Shown: positions 8,477 through 17,349 of the stretch, piece by piece
Layout: every line of letters starts with the position of its first letter
Numbering within the stretch: the stretch's first letter is position 1
NCBI GenBank assembly: GCA_900316035.1
Contig: ONBI01000008.1
Location: forward strand, 1 to 43,067
Reading direction: 5' to 3'
Source: an uncultured Eubacteriales bacterium
GTDB lineage: Bacteria; Bacillota_I; Bacilli_A; RFN20; CAG-288
DNA length: 43,067 nucleotides
The notes under the pieces: generated by a model
The model's input: the letters and a program-made list of their open reading frames with translations, nothing else
Database searches by the model: none
What the model was told of the DNA's origin: nothing
Translations under genes and position numbers: made by a program

Positions 8477-11400
8477 GTGAATACAGAAACATTACAAATA
8501 GGATTTAACCGCTGTCTACTGGCTTTGGAAAACGGAGCAAAGAAAATCGGAAAATGGTTTTCCCGTGTTTTCCTCCATCCCGGTCAGGCGATGAAGACGT
8601 GGTATGGGATAATGGTTGTCTGCTTCTTCTGCTTCATCTTCACTTGGGTACGTTACGATGCGACCGTCCCGCTCGGCGGAGACTATTCGATGCAGAGTAT
8701 GACCTTCATTTTCGATGCTTACGATGATTGGCATACTTTCTTTAGGACCGGCAATTTCCCTCAGTGGGACAGAACCATCTTCTTAGGGGTCGATAACGTC
8801 GGTGCTAACGCCTTCTATTTCCTCTTCAATCCGTATCTTTTGATTCTGTTACCTTTCCCGAGAAGCTGGCTTTTACAGCTTCAGGGTTTAGAGTACTTCG
8901 TCAAGATGAGTGTTGCCGGTATGTTTATGTACTGGTATTTAGGAGATCTGAAGCTTTCTCCGAAATCCCGTTCTCTCGGCGCTTTGACCTATGCTTTCTG
9001 CGCCTATAGTTTCTCCTATATGTGGTTCCACTTCATCGAAAGTGTGTCTTTTTTCCCTCTCATCCTTCTCGGTGTGGAAAGAATTGTTCAGAAGAAAGAT
9101 CCCCGCATTTTCTTAGTTGCTTTCTTCTTGCAGGGATTGACGAATTACTTCTTCTTCGTCGAATTCATGATCGGTAGCTTCCTCTATGCGATGTTCCGTT
9201 TCTTCCAGACCATGAAGAGCCGTTCCTACGATAGCAACTGGGGAGTCCTAGGTATGGGTGTCCTCAGCTATGTCACGGCGATTCTTCTTGGCTGTTTAAC
9301 CTTATTACCCGGCATGAGCATGGCTCTCAATATGCCTCGTGTTTCTAATGCTTCCTATCTTCAGACGATTCTTAACGCCGAAGGACTAAAAGCCAAGATC
9401 GATGCTATCTTCACCTATAAATACGGAACCGAACAGAACCAGGTAACTCCACTTCTCAACTTCTTATTCATGTCGGACGATTGTTATTCCGCTAACCTTC
9501 TCAATGTCTATTGGTACGATAACCAGGTCGCCGGTTTATATGTGACGACTCCGATGCTTCTGATGTTCTTTGTCTCTCTCATGGATTCCTTCCATGAGAA
9601 GAGGTGGTCTTATGTGATTGCCTGCTTTGTTCTTACTTTCTTAGTCTTCACTCCGTTTGGATTCTATCTCTTCTCCGGTTTCACGGTCGCTTATGCCCGT
9701 TGGTTCATCATGCCGACGGCTTGGATGATCGTCTTCGATCTCAAAGCCATCGAGAGAAGAAGAGAGATTCCCAGAAGTTATCTTGATCTCTCCTTGGTCT
9801 TCACTTCCGTTTTGATGGCTATCTCCTGCTTCCTCATTGTATTGACCGTCAATCAGCATCCGGATTATTTCTCTTCGACCGATTGGGATGAGAAGATGCT
9901 TCTCATCGTCTTATCAATCGCTTGGCTTTTTGTCTGCTACTTCGTGATGAGACCTCTGTTCCACAAGAGGCAATTCTCGATTGCCGTTTATCTTCTTTCC
10001 GCTCTCGATATCATCGTGATGGCCAATGCCACCATCTACGGAGAAGGTACTTCCACCATCGCTTTCGATAGCGATATTCCGGAAGAGACGAAGATTGTCG
10101 AACTTCTGAAAGAAAGCGAAAATAACGAAGATTTCTACCGTATCTATAATTCCACGCAGAGCCGTAACAATCCGAACATCAACGTCAGAGAAGGATATGA
10201 AGGAACCGCGGCTTTCCACTCCGTCTATCCTTTCGTCGCTCAGAACTTCTTAGACCGTTCCCGTATTCCTTATTCGGAACGTAACTGGTCCATGGGTGTC
10301 CATAACCACAGATACAACATGGAGACCTTTATCGGTACCAAGTATTACTTAGTCGATAGAGTCGATCCTTCTTTCGTCACCTACCATAACACCTATGGAA
10401 CTCCTTATTCTTATCCAAGAGCTGCAAGAGCCGTTCCTTCCGAATACGATGTTCCGTACGGTTATGTGGATGTTTCGACTCTTACCGAAGCCGATATGGA
10501 AAAATACGGGGTTCATTATTCAAAGGAACTGATCAAGTATCTGAAGTCGAAATCCTGCTCAAAGACCCTTTATCTCAATACGGACTTCATCGATTTTGCT
10601 TTTGCCTATAACACCGTCATCAACGAGGATTGGTTAGGAACCAATCTCCGTTATAAGAGCGATAGTGCCGATGTCGAATACAACGCCTACGAAGATCTTA
10701 ACGAGTATCCTCTTCTCCGTTATGCGATTCTTCCTAACGACGACTTCGTCACTTTCTATAACAAGAGCCGTTACAATACCGGTTTCGTCAATCTCAACGA
10801 TAGAACCGTCGCTATCATCACCAATACCAACAATAAATCCATCGCATCTCAGGCCGAACGTTTCAAGGATGCTCTTACCACGGAAAGCGCCTATAAAGAA
10901 GGTGCTTCTGCTCCGATTGAAGTCTGGAACGCCAATAGCGGAACCGGTTATACCAATAACCTGAAACTGACAATCTATTCCGCCCATTGGCCGGCTACCG
11001 ATCGCTATCCTTCCGGAGAATATGCAACCTGCGATGCCTTGAATGCCTTAGATGAAAACTGCTTAGATGAGTATCGGAAGAGTCATCCGTGGGAATACTA
11101 TAACGGTATCCGTCCTGCCGATGATGCTTTCGATTTCTTCACGAAGAAGGACTCTTCGGGAAGGATGATATCCGATAAGGGTTATCGTTATACCAATAGT
11201 GTTCTCTATAATTCCAAACTCTTAATCACTCCGATCGATGAAGACGGAAATCCGACTCTCTTACTTCCGGAAGCCAATCCCGAAGATCCTACTACCGGTG
11301 GTTATATCTCGATTGAGGATACCGATAATATCGAATGGCGCTTCTTCGATAAGAACGATCATCTGATCTGTTATGCCCAGCACTCCTATTCGAACTATAA

Positions 11401-11989
11401 GAGAGCCCATGGTTACTATGTGGATCGGCCGGTTGCCAAGATCTTAGGAATCCTCAAAGAAGGAACCAAGGAGAATCCGATTACGCTCCGTGCTCCGGCT
11501 CTTTATGTCCAGCGCAATTCGGATTATCAGAAAGCAATCGATAATCTTAAGGAGAATGCGGCTACGATCGTCTCAAGAGATGACGACAACGTCCTCTTCA
11601 AAACAAGCTACACTTCTTCGAAGTTCGTGGTTCTCAATTATCCGAATAGCAACGGTTGGAAACTCTATCGTGTGACTAGTGATAGCAACACCGGAAAAGA
11701 GAAGAAGACGGAAGTGAAGACTTATACCGCCCAAGGCGGATTCATCGGTTTTGAAGGGAAAAGCGGCGATGTGACGTATTCGTTAGAGTACAATTCCCCG
11801 TTCTTAAAAGTCGGTATGATGTTTACTTCCTTAGGACTCATGGTCACCTTTGTCTGCTTAGTCGTCTTTGCCAGAAGAAACCGTCGTATCAACGGGAATA
11901 AAGATATCGAGTCTTTGAAGCCGGTGGCTGAAAAAGATGCAGAAATGAGGAAATACCGCTATGTCAACTATGAAGAGAACATCTACTAA
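8477..11989 (+). CDS. YfhO-family giant membrane protein
   Basis: A 1170-residue protein. The N-terminal half holds about 12 helices (from about 43 to 535), including the VPLGGDYSMQ loop near 66-75, FPQWDRTIFLGVDNVGANAF at about 95-114, and SLGALTYAFCAYSFSYMWF. A large extracytoplasmic domain of about 540-1110 and one last helix at about 1115-1137 follow, with a charged tail. This is the YfhO layout, a GT-C-like family linked in other Firmicutes to glycosylation of lipoteichoic acid and other surface polymers; the donor and acceptor here are unknown. The start is uncertain: an in-frame TGA at 8459 leaves GTG 8477 as the first usable codon, but the nearest ribosome site (GAAGG at 8441) is about 30 bases away. 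The 3' end overlaps the PFK gene by 29 bases. Confidence 0.85.
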   Translation: MNTETLQIGFNRCLLALENGAKKIGKWFSRVFLHPGQAMKTWYGIMVVCFFCFIFTWVRYDATVPLGGDYSMQSMTFIFDAYDDWHTFFRTGNFPQWDRTIFLGVDNVGANAFYFLFNPYLLILLPFPRSWLLQLQGLEYFVKMSVAGMFMYWYLGDLKLSPKSRSLGALTYAFCAYSFSYMWFHFIESVSFFPLILLGVERIVQKKDPRIFLVAFFLQGLTNYFFFVEFMIGSFLYAMFRFFQTMKSRSYDSNWGVLGMGVLSYVTAILLGCLTLLPGMSMALNMPRVSNASYLQTILNAEGLKAKIDAIFTYKYGTEQNQVTPLLNFLFMSDDCYSANLLNVYWYDNQVAGLYVTTPMLLMFFVSLMDSFHEKRWSYVIACFVLTFLVFTPFGFYLFSGFTVAYARWFIMPTAWMIVFDLKAIERRREIPRSYLDLSLVFTSVLMAISCFLIVLTVNQHPDYFSSTDWDEKMLLIVLSIAWLFVCYFVMRPLFHKRQFSIAVYLLSALDIIVMANATIYGEGTSTIAFDSDIPEETKIVELLKESENNEDFYRIYNSTQSRNNPNINVREGYEGTAAFHSVYPFVAQNFLDRSRIPYSERNWSMGVHNHRYNMETFIGTKYYLVDRVDPSFVTYHNTYGTPYSYPRAARAVPSEYDVPYGYVDVSTLTEADMEKYGVHYSKELIKYLKSKSCSKTLYLNTDFIDFAFAYNTVINEDWLGTNLRYKSDSADVEYNAYEDLNEYPLLRYAILPNDDFVTFYNKSRYNTGFVNLNDRTVAIITNTNNKSIASQAERFKDALTTESAYKEGASAPIEVWNANSGTGYTNNLKLTIYSAHWPATDRYPSGEYATCDALNALDENCLDEYRKSHPWEYYNGIRPADDAFDFFTKKDSSGRMISDKGYRYTNSVLYNSKLLITPIDEDGNPTLLLPEANPEDPTTGGYISIEDTDNIEWRFFDKNDHLICYAQHSYSNYKRAHGYYVDRPVAKILGILKEGTKENPITLRAPALYVQRNSDYQKAIDNLKENAATIVSRDDDNVLFKTSYTSSKFVVLNYPNSNGWKLYRVTSDSNTGKEKKTEVKTYTAQGGFIGFEGKSGDVTYSLEYNSPFLKVGMMFTSLGLMVTFVCLVVFARRNRRINGNKDIESLKPVAEKDAEMRKYRYVNYEENIY

Positions 11990-13172
11990 TCTTCTCTACC
12001 TCCAATCGGGAGGACCGACGGCTGTCATCAATTCTTCTTTTGCCGGCTTAGTGAAAGCTTTCCAGAAAGATAAGAACCACGGTCATTTCTATTATTCCCA
12101 CTATGGTGTCAAAGGTCTTTCGGAAGGGAAACTTGTCGAAGTCGATTTAGAAAAAGTCCCGATTCTTTCTTTCCGCCCGGGATCCTATACCGGATCTCTA
12201 AGGAAGAAATTACCGAGCGATAGCACAGATCCCTTTGCCGAGAAGATTCTGAAGACTCTGATCAAGTATCAGATTGATGTGGTCTTCTTCAATGGCGGGA
12301 ACGATTCGATGGATAGCGCCGCTACCTTAGCTTCCTATGTCAAAGAAAGAAACTTACCGATCAAAGTTTTCGGTATTCCGAAAACCATCGATAATGATTT
12401 GACGGGTTGTGATCATACGCCGGGGTTTGGAACGGCAGCGAAATTTGTCGCAAATAGCACCATCGCTATCGGTCTAGATGATCTTTCTTATGAAAAAGGA
12501 AGAGTGAATATCATCGAGACCATGGGTAGAGATTCCGGGTTTGTTACCGCAAGTGCCGTTCTTGCTTCTTTAAAAGGTATCAAACCGGATTATATCTATG
12601 TTCCGGAAGTTCCTTTCTCGATTCCGGATTTCTTAGCAAAATGCAAAGCGACCTATAGTAAAAAGGGTCATTGTTTAGTCGTGGTTTCCGAAGGAATCCG
12701 CGATAAAGACGGAACCTTGATTGCTACCGATTCTATAGCGAAAGACGCCTTCAACAACAGGCAGGTAGGTGGTGTCGGAAAGTATTTAGCTTCTTTAATT
12801 GCGCAAGAAGGAATCAAGACAAGAGGAATTGAACTTTCGCTTCTTAACCGTGCTTCTTCTTTCCTTCCTTCGTTAACCGATATCAAGGAAGCAGAAGGAG
12901 TCGCTAGTGAAGCCTATCGCTGCTATCAAAAAGGTCTTACCGGAGTGATGGTGACCTTAGGAAGAAAGAAAGAGGAGAAGTATGCTCCTCTTTATGGAAC
13001 CATTGCGTTAGAGAAAGCGAAGGATATCGCAAGAACCTTGCCGAAAAAATATATCAATAAGGCAGGAGATAATATCTCCGCATCTTATATTGATTACGTT
13101 CTTCCTCTGATTCAGGGAAATGCTATTCCGCTTTCTAACGACGGTTTACTCAATATCGGAGAAGAAAGATGA
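11961..13172 (+). CDS. Pyrophosphate-dependent 6-phosphofructokinase
   Basis: Catalyses reversible phosphorylation of fructose 6-phosphate in glycolysis using pyrophosphate. The 403-residue chain shows LQSGGPTAVINSS (14-26), NGGNDSMDS (111-119), PKTIDNDL (140-147) and MGRDSG (188-193). Two positions separate PPi from ATP enzymes: an Asp where ATP-PFKs have Gly104 (GGND rather than GGDG) and a Lys where they have Gly124 (PKTIDND rather than PGTIDND); both favour PPi here. GAGGAAA lies about eight bases before the ATG at 11961, inside the end of the YfhO gene, and the stop overlaps the HAD gene by ATGA, so three genes are translationally linked. Confidence 0.9.
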   Translation: MSTMKRTSTNLLYLQSGGPTAVINSSFAGLVKAFQKDKNHGHFYYSHYGVKGLSEGKLVEVDLEKVPILSFRPGSYTGSLRKKLPSDSTDPFAEKILKTLIKYQIDVVFFNGGNDSMDSAATLASYVKERNLPIKVFGIPKTIDNDLTGCDHTPGFGTAAKFVANSTIAIGLDDLSYEKGRVNIIETMGRDSGFVTASAVLASLKGIKPDYIYVPEVPFSIPDFLAKCKATYSKKGHCLVVVSEGIRDKDGTLIATDSIAKDAFNNRQVGGVGKYLASLIAQEGIKTRGIELSLLNRASSFLPSLTDIKEAEGVASEAYRCYQKGLTGVMVTLGRKKEEKYAPLYGTIALEKAKDIARTLPKKYINKAGDNISASYIDYVLPLIQGNAIPLSNDGLLNIGEER

Positions 13173-13825
13173 GTGTCAAAGCTGTTCTTTTTGATCTCGA
13201 TGGCACGGTGATGGATTCCGGTCCCGGAATCAAACACTCCGCTATCGCTACCTTAAAAGAGATGCATCTTTCTGCTCCTTCTTATGAGGATCTGAATTAT
13301 TTTATCGGGCCTCCTTTAAGAGACTGTTTCCGTCTTTCCCATGTTCCGGAAGAGAGAGTCGAAGAAGCGGTTTTGATTTACCGTAAGAACTACGAAAAGG
13401 AAAAAGGTGGATACTTGGATGCGAATCCCTATCCTGGAATGATAGAGATGCTTTCCTCTTTGAAGAAGAAAGGATATCTTTCCTTTGTCTGTACTTCAAA
13501 AGGAGAGGCTCTAGCAAAGAGAATCGTCCATGCTTTCTCTTTGGATTCTCTTTTTGCAGGTGTTTATGGTTCTACCTTAGACGGCAAAATATCGAAGAAG
13601 AAAGATATCATCTCTCTGTGTCTTTCTTCTCTGCCTAGCGGCAGTAAAGCCGTAATGATCGGAGATACGTATCTCGATATCGTTGGGGCAAACGAAAACC
13701 GTATTCCCGGTATCGGTGTTACCTGGGGTTATGGAGAAAATAACAGGATGAAGGAAGTCGGTGCTGTTGCTTTAGTCGATAACGCAGAAGAATGTGAAGA
13801 AAAGATAGAAGAAGTATTAGACTAA
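13169..13825 (+). CDS. HAD-superfamily phosphatase (phosphoglycolate phosphatase-like)
   Basis: A 218-residue HAD subfamily IA hydrolase. Motif I is FDLDGTVMDSG with nucleophile Asp8 and acid/base Asp10; motif II is the Thr/Ser of VCTSKG (about 107-112); the motif III lysine lies in GKISKKKD; motif IV is IGDTYLDIVGA (about 165-175). An all-helical cap lies between motifs I and II. The protein resembles phosphoglycolate phosphatase (Gph) and PpaX-like enzymes; the substrate is not readable. It overlaps the PPi-PFK stop by four bases (ATGA). Next to a PPi-using enzyme, a phosphate or pyrophosphate housekeeping role is possible but speculative. Confidence 0.85.
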   Translation: MSVKAVLFDLDGTVMDSGPGIKHSAIATLKEMHLSAPSYEDLNYFIGPPLRDCFRLSHVPEERVEEAVLIYRKNYEKEKGGYLDANPYPGMIEMLSSLKKKGYLSFVCTSKGEALAKRIVHAFSLDSLFAGVYGSTLDGKISKKKDIISLCLSSLPSGSKAVMIGDTYLDIVGANENRIPGIGVTWGYGENNRMKEVGAVALVDNAEECEEKIEEVLD

Positions 13826-13848
13826 GGCTAACAGGAGAAATCTTCTCG

Positions 13849-14430
13849 ATGAAAAACATAAAGGTAACACTAGATAAGAAGAGTCAGATTCTTTTGAAAA
13901 GTCTCATCGGAACCAAACTTCTTTTCCTCAAGCATCAGTCCTTATGGGCGGATTCCAAGACTTCTCCAAGAGTCGGTGTTCTCACCGATAAAGGAATCTT
14001 AGGTATCGATATCAAGGAAGGAAAAGTAGGTAGTCTCTTCGGTCCGAAGATGGAGTTTCCTCAATTGCGTTTTCTTTCTCTTCAAAGAGAAGAAGAGTTA
14101 GACGAGAACAGAGAGATTCCGGATTTCCGTCGTTTCCCTGTCAAGGAAGAGATTCAGGATATTCTCTTAGTCAATGAAACCGTCCTTACGAAAGAAGGCT
14201 TCCTTTTAGAAAGTACCGAAGGAATCGTTCTGAAGACTCCGGCTATCGAATATGCTTTCTATAAGATGAAACCGACCCAAGGAACGGATATCGAGATTCT
14301 CGCCGACTCCGATGTTCTACCTTTATTAAGACCGCTTGAAAAACGTTGGCTCGGTTTACCGAAAGAGAATTTCGCTTCTTCCAAAAGAGAGCTCTTCTCC
14401 TTAAGCACAGGAGAAGAGAAGAGCTTATAG
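13849..14430 (+). CDS. Conserved hypothetical protein, predicted cytoplasmic
   Basis: A 193-residue soluble protein that I do not recognise. It has no signal peptide or membrane helix, and the pattern of short hydrophobic strands separated by charged turns (VGVLTDKGILGIDIKEGKVG, residues 43-62) suggests a mainly beta fold. AGGAG lies 11 bases before the ATG, 23 bases after the HAD stop, so it belongs to the YfhO-PFK-HAD transcript and is its last gene before a terminator. No catalytic signature is visible. Confidence 0.7.
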   Translation: MKNIKVTLDKKSQILLKSLIGTKLLFLKHQSLWADSKTSPRVGVLTDKGILGIDIKEGKVGSLFGPKMEFPQLRFLSLQREEELDENREIPDFRRFPVKEEIQDILLVNETVLTKEGFLLESTEGIVLKTPAIEYAFYKMKPTQGTDIEILADSDVLPLLRPLEKRWLGLPKENFASSKRELFSLSTGEEKSL

Positions 14431-14447
14431 AAGTTATCGGTTGTCAG

Positions 14448-14506
14448 AAAAAAGCGCTGCATAGCCCTCAACCTACGTTAGGAGACTAGCAACGCTTTTG
14501 CTTTTG
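14448..14506. terminator. Bidirectional intrinsic terminator
   Basis: Outer stem AAAAGCG[C/T]TGC paired with GCAACGCTTTT (14449-14460 with 14489-14499), and a partial inner stem. A-runs on one side and T-runs on the other make it work for the plus-strand operon and for the convergent dut/TerB operon. Confidence 0.75.
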
Positions 14507-14548
14507 TATTAGGGGTTGCTTCTTATATCAGAAATCGTAATCTCTATA

Positions 14549-15019
14549 CTATTTCTTCCCACTGCTTCCGATACCACCGGTACGGGAAGCGGTGACTTCT
14601 TCTTCGTCTTCGAGAACATAGTAATCTTCGAAGATACCTTGGACGAAACGTTCTCCTTCGTCGATATGGGCTACTTCTTTTCCGTAGTTGACTAAGGCAA
14701 CATAGATGCACCAGACATAGTCGGAATCGATGACCCCGGTACCATTGGCAAGCATGAGGTTTCTTTTGATACCTAAGGAGGAACGGACATAGATCTTCAG
14801 GACTTTATCGTGAGGGCAGTCTAAGCATTTGACGTAGGTAGGGATAATGACTTCTTCTCCTGGTTTGATATCCACAGAGTAAGGACAAGTGAAGTCATAA
14901 CCGGCAGAATAAGCAGAGCTTCTTTTCGGAAGGACTACCTGTTTAGGGGCAGGGAAAGAGGATTTGACTTCCTCCGGAGTACAGAGGACGAATCTACCTT
15001 TGATTCTATTGTTTTCCAT
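14549..15019 (-). CDS. dut: dUTP diphosphatase (dUTPase)
   Basis: Hydrolyses dUTP to dUMP and PPi, keeping uracil out of DNA and feeding dTMP synthesis. The 156-residue trimeric-type enzyme shows its five motifs: SAGYD (38-42), VRSSLGIKRN (78-87), NGTGVIDSDY with the catalytic Asp98 (92-101), GERFVQ (122-127) and the C-terminal Gly-rich arm RTGGIGSSG (146-154). Motif V lacks the usual aromatic residue (RTGGIGSSG instead of RGxxGFGSTG), so nucleotide stacking may differ. There is no strong ribosome site; the gene starts seven bases after the TerB-like gene's stop, so coupled translation is likely. Confidence 0.9.
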   Translation of the reverse strand: MENNRIKGRFVLCTPEEVKSSFPAPKQVVLPKRSSAYSAGYDFTCPYSVDIKPGEEVIIPTYVKCLDCPHDKVLKIYVRSSLGIKRNLMLANGTGVIDSDYVWCIYVALVNYGKEVAHIDEGERFVQGIFEDYYVLEDEEEVTASRTGGIGSSGKK

Positions 15020-15026
15020 AGAGGGA

Positions 15027-15518
15027 TTAAGCCATCAGCTTCTGAATCCAGGCTTTCTCTTTCGGGGAGATCTTGCCATCGATAGAGCAGATCAGTAAAG
15101 CGACAACGATGAGATCTTCTTTCATAGCCGGAGAGAATTTACCGATGCTATCGACAAAGTCGTTCATGGCTTCTTTGGCTTCTTCCTCTTCTTTCTTTAA
15201 GGAAGAAACACGTTTCTTGCAGTCCTCATAAGAAGGAACTTCCTCTTCTCCGAAGAAGGCTCTCATAGCCGGTAACAAGGCTTCGTATTCTCCTTGGGAT
15301 AAACGGTTATCGGCAGCGATAGTGACTAAGATAAAATCACGGAAAAGTTCAACACCGGATAGACCATCATCGGCAATCTTATTTAAAGCAGGAATCAGAG
15401 TCGAGGCTTTGCTGGAAAGGATGATCCGAGTGGTCATCGGTTCGAGTTTTTCGTATTTCTTACAGAGTTCATCGAATTCTTTTTCCTGTTCGGTTTTCTT
15501 TTTGTTTTCTTCGGCCAT
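15027..15518 (-). CDS. TerB-like domain protein
   Basis: A 163-residue soluble, acidic helical protein. After a charged N-terminal segment, the C-terminal two thirds carries two EF-hand-like acidic loops typical of TerB folds: ADNRLSQGEYEALL (about 69-82) and SIDGKISPKEKAWIQ (about 146-160), separated by a Glu/Lys-rich stretch. TerB-like domains are small metal-binding modules found in tellurite-resistance and membrane-stress clusters; the role of stand-alone copies is unknown. AAGGAG lies 12 bases before the ATG. It is the first gene of an operon with dut. Confidence 0.6.
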   Translation of the reverse strand: MAEENKKKTEQEKEFDELCKKYEKLEPMTTRIILSSKASTLIPALNKIADDGLSGVELFRDFILVTIAADNRLSQGEYEALLPAMRAFFGEEEVPSYEDCKKRVSSLKKEEEEAKEAMNDFVDSIGKFSPAMKEDLIVVALLICSIDGKISPKEKAWIQKLMA

Positions 15519-15706
15519 TTTAGATACTTTCTCCTTGCAGAAACATTATAAAGAAGAAAACCGAAGAGAAAAAGAAAAAGCGAAGGTTCTCTTTAAGAAT
15601 CCAGAAGGAAAGAAGGTGGAATCTCCGTAATTTTCAACATTTCTCTTGTTTGAGTAAGGGAAACATTACCTTCCCTAGAATAGAGTAGTTTATAATAATA
15701 TAACTT

Positions 15707-17188
15707 ATGTCAACCATGACCTTGATCCCGCACGAACACCGCAAGGAAGATATCTTCGATTCTATCCTTTTAGCCTTATTAGGAGCCCTTTCGGTCCTAT
15801 TTGTTTTGCCTGGCTTTTCGATTCAGGATAAAGCGATTCAGGTTCACTATAACGAGCTTTTACCGGTACAGGTATTAGTCTCCGCCTATGTTCTATTCTT
15901 AGCTCTTACTTATTTCCTGATGACTTCCCGAAGAAAAGTGACCGGAAAAGGAATACCTCCTCTGATTCTTTTCCTCTATTTTGGATTCTTATTACTTCGT
16001 CTTATCTCTTTATTTTCTTTCCCTTATGGAAAAATTTCCTATTCGCTCTCCTTAAAGGATGTGACCGGTACTTTCACCTATGAAGGCTTCTCTCTTCCTC
16101 TCCGTTTCCTCAATTTCTTCAACGATGCCTTCTTAGGTTTCTTCTATGTTCTTTTCTTCTCTTATGTAAGAACCTTCTCCGAAGATATCGTCAAGAAAGA
16201 AACCAGAGAACTATCCTACTTCCTGATCTCGTTAGTATTAGTGATGATCACTTACTCTCTTCTCAAAGAAAAAGACATATGGAACAATAACTTCTCCGTT
16301 CTCTTCTTAGGAAAAGAAGCAAGGCTCGATTTATCTCTCCGTTCTTTCACTTCTTATCGCAACGTCTTCGGTTTCTTCCTGATGTTAAGTAATCTCCTCT
16401 CTATCGCGGAAATGTTCCGTAAACCGAATCTGTTCTTCTTCTTCAATCTTCCTCTTACGCTCTTTTCTCTTTTGATCATCTTCTCTAGAACGCCACTTCT
16501 TCTTATCACGATTTCGGATCTTGTCTTTGCTCTCTTATTTGTTATCACCATGATTCAGAAACATCGGAAAGAAGCGATAGCCGTCTTGATTGTCTCTATA
16601 GCTGCTATCCTTCTTCTCATCTTCCTTTTCCTCTTCAATCCCAGCGTAGCGAAATTCTGGAAAGAAGCGATCACAAATAACCATACCGTAGAAGCAAGAG
16701 GCGTCCATGTCAAATACACAGACGCTCTTCTTCATAGCTATCCGTATTATTTCTTCTTCGGTTATAACCTCGTCCCTTATCGAAGTGTTCTCTTAGAAGC
16801 AAAGACGTATGCTATCCCCTTTGAACAGCTTCCCTATTCCCATCTTGTCTATCTTGATATGGTCGGACAATGGGGAGTCTTTGCTCTTCTCTTAGTCATT
16901 GCTATCTACTTCTTCTTCCTCACCGGTGTCATCAGTGATTTAGTCCGTTATCAGAAAGTGACGACCTTAGGTTACTTTATCTTCTTTGTCACTTCTCTTC
17001 TCTATGGTTTCTTAGAACCGAGAGGAATCCTGATGGATGAATCCTCTTCGATCCTTTATACAATCTTCCTTCTGTATCCGCTTCTCTTTGACCTAAGAGG
17101 AAACCAAGATCACCTCGAAGAAACCATGGATGATCATCTCCATCATGTATTAGAAAAGAAACCTTTTCGGAAGAAGAAACCTTTATAG
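15707..17188 (+). CDS. Second O-antigen ligase/polymerase-like membrane protein
   Basis: A 493-residue protein with about 11 membrane helices and a basic tail (KKPFRKKKPL). Family-like features are SYRNVFGFFLML (about 216-227), FSRTPLLL (about 258-265), a long outer loop at about 320-380, and the late motif PYSHLVYLDMVGQWGVFALL (about 377-396), matching the H/SxxL...G..G pattern of Wzy/WaaL proteins. It probably polymerises or ligates surface glycan. TATAAT at 15691-15696 ends only ten bases before the ATG and there is no Shine-Dalgarno sequence, so the message may be leaderless. The sequence differs widely from the 6827-8197 protein, so a recent duplication is unlikely. Confidence 0.65.
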   Translation: MSTMTLIPHEHRKEDIFDSILLALLGALSVLFVLPGFSIQDKAIQVHYNELLPVQVLVSAYVLFLALTYFLMTSRRKVTGKGIPPLILFLYFGFLLLRLISLFSFPYGKISYSLSLKDVTGTFTYEGFSLPLRFLNFFNDAFLGFFYVLFFSYVRTFSEDIVKKETRELSYFLISLVLVMITYSLLKEKDIWNNNFSVLFLGKEARLDLSLRSFTSYRNVFGFFLMLSNLLSIAEMFRKPNLFFFFNLPLTLFSLLIIFSRTPLLLITISDLVFALLFVITMIQKHRKEAIAVLIVSIAAILLLIFLFLFNPSVAKFWKEAITNNHTVEARGVHVKYTDALLHSYPYYFFFGYNLVPYRSVLLEAKTYAIPFEQLPYSHLVYLDMVGQWGVFALLLVIAIYFFFLTGVISDLVRYQKVTTLGYFIFFVTSLLYGFLEPRGILMDESSSILYTIFLLYPLLFDLRGNQDHLEETMDDHLHHVLEKKPFRKKKPL

Positions 17189-17220
17189 ATAGATAGGAAG
17201 TTGTTTTACAACCATCCTTT

Positions 17221-17250
17221 GGTTATCCGTGTGGAACGGATAACCTTTTT
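17221..17250 (+). terminator. Intrinsic terminator after the second ligase-like gene
   Basis: A perfect 10-bp stem (GGTTATCCGT / ACGGATAACC) with a GTGGA loop is followed by five T. Confidence 0.85.
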
Positions 17251-17349
17251 CTTTCTTCCTAGCATTCAAAAAACTCAGGACAATGGTATCGGGGAGGTAA
17301 ATTCCGAACCCATGGAGCCTGAGCTATTTCAAGAAAGGAGTTTAGCGAA

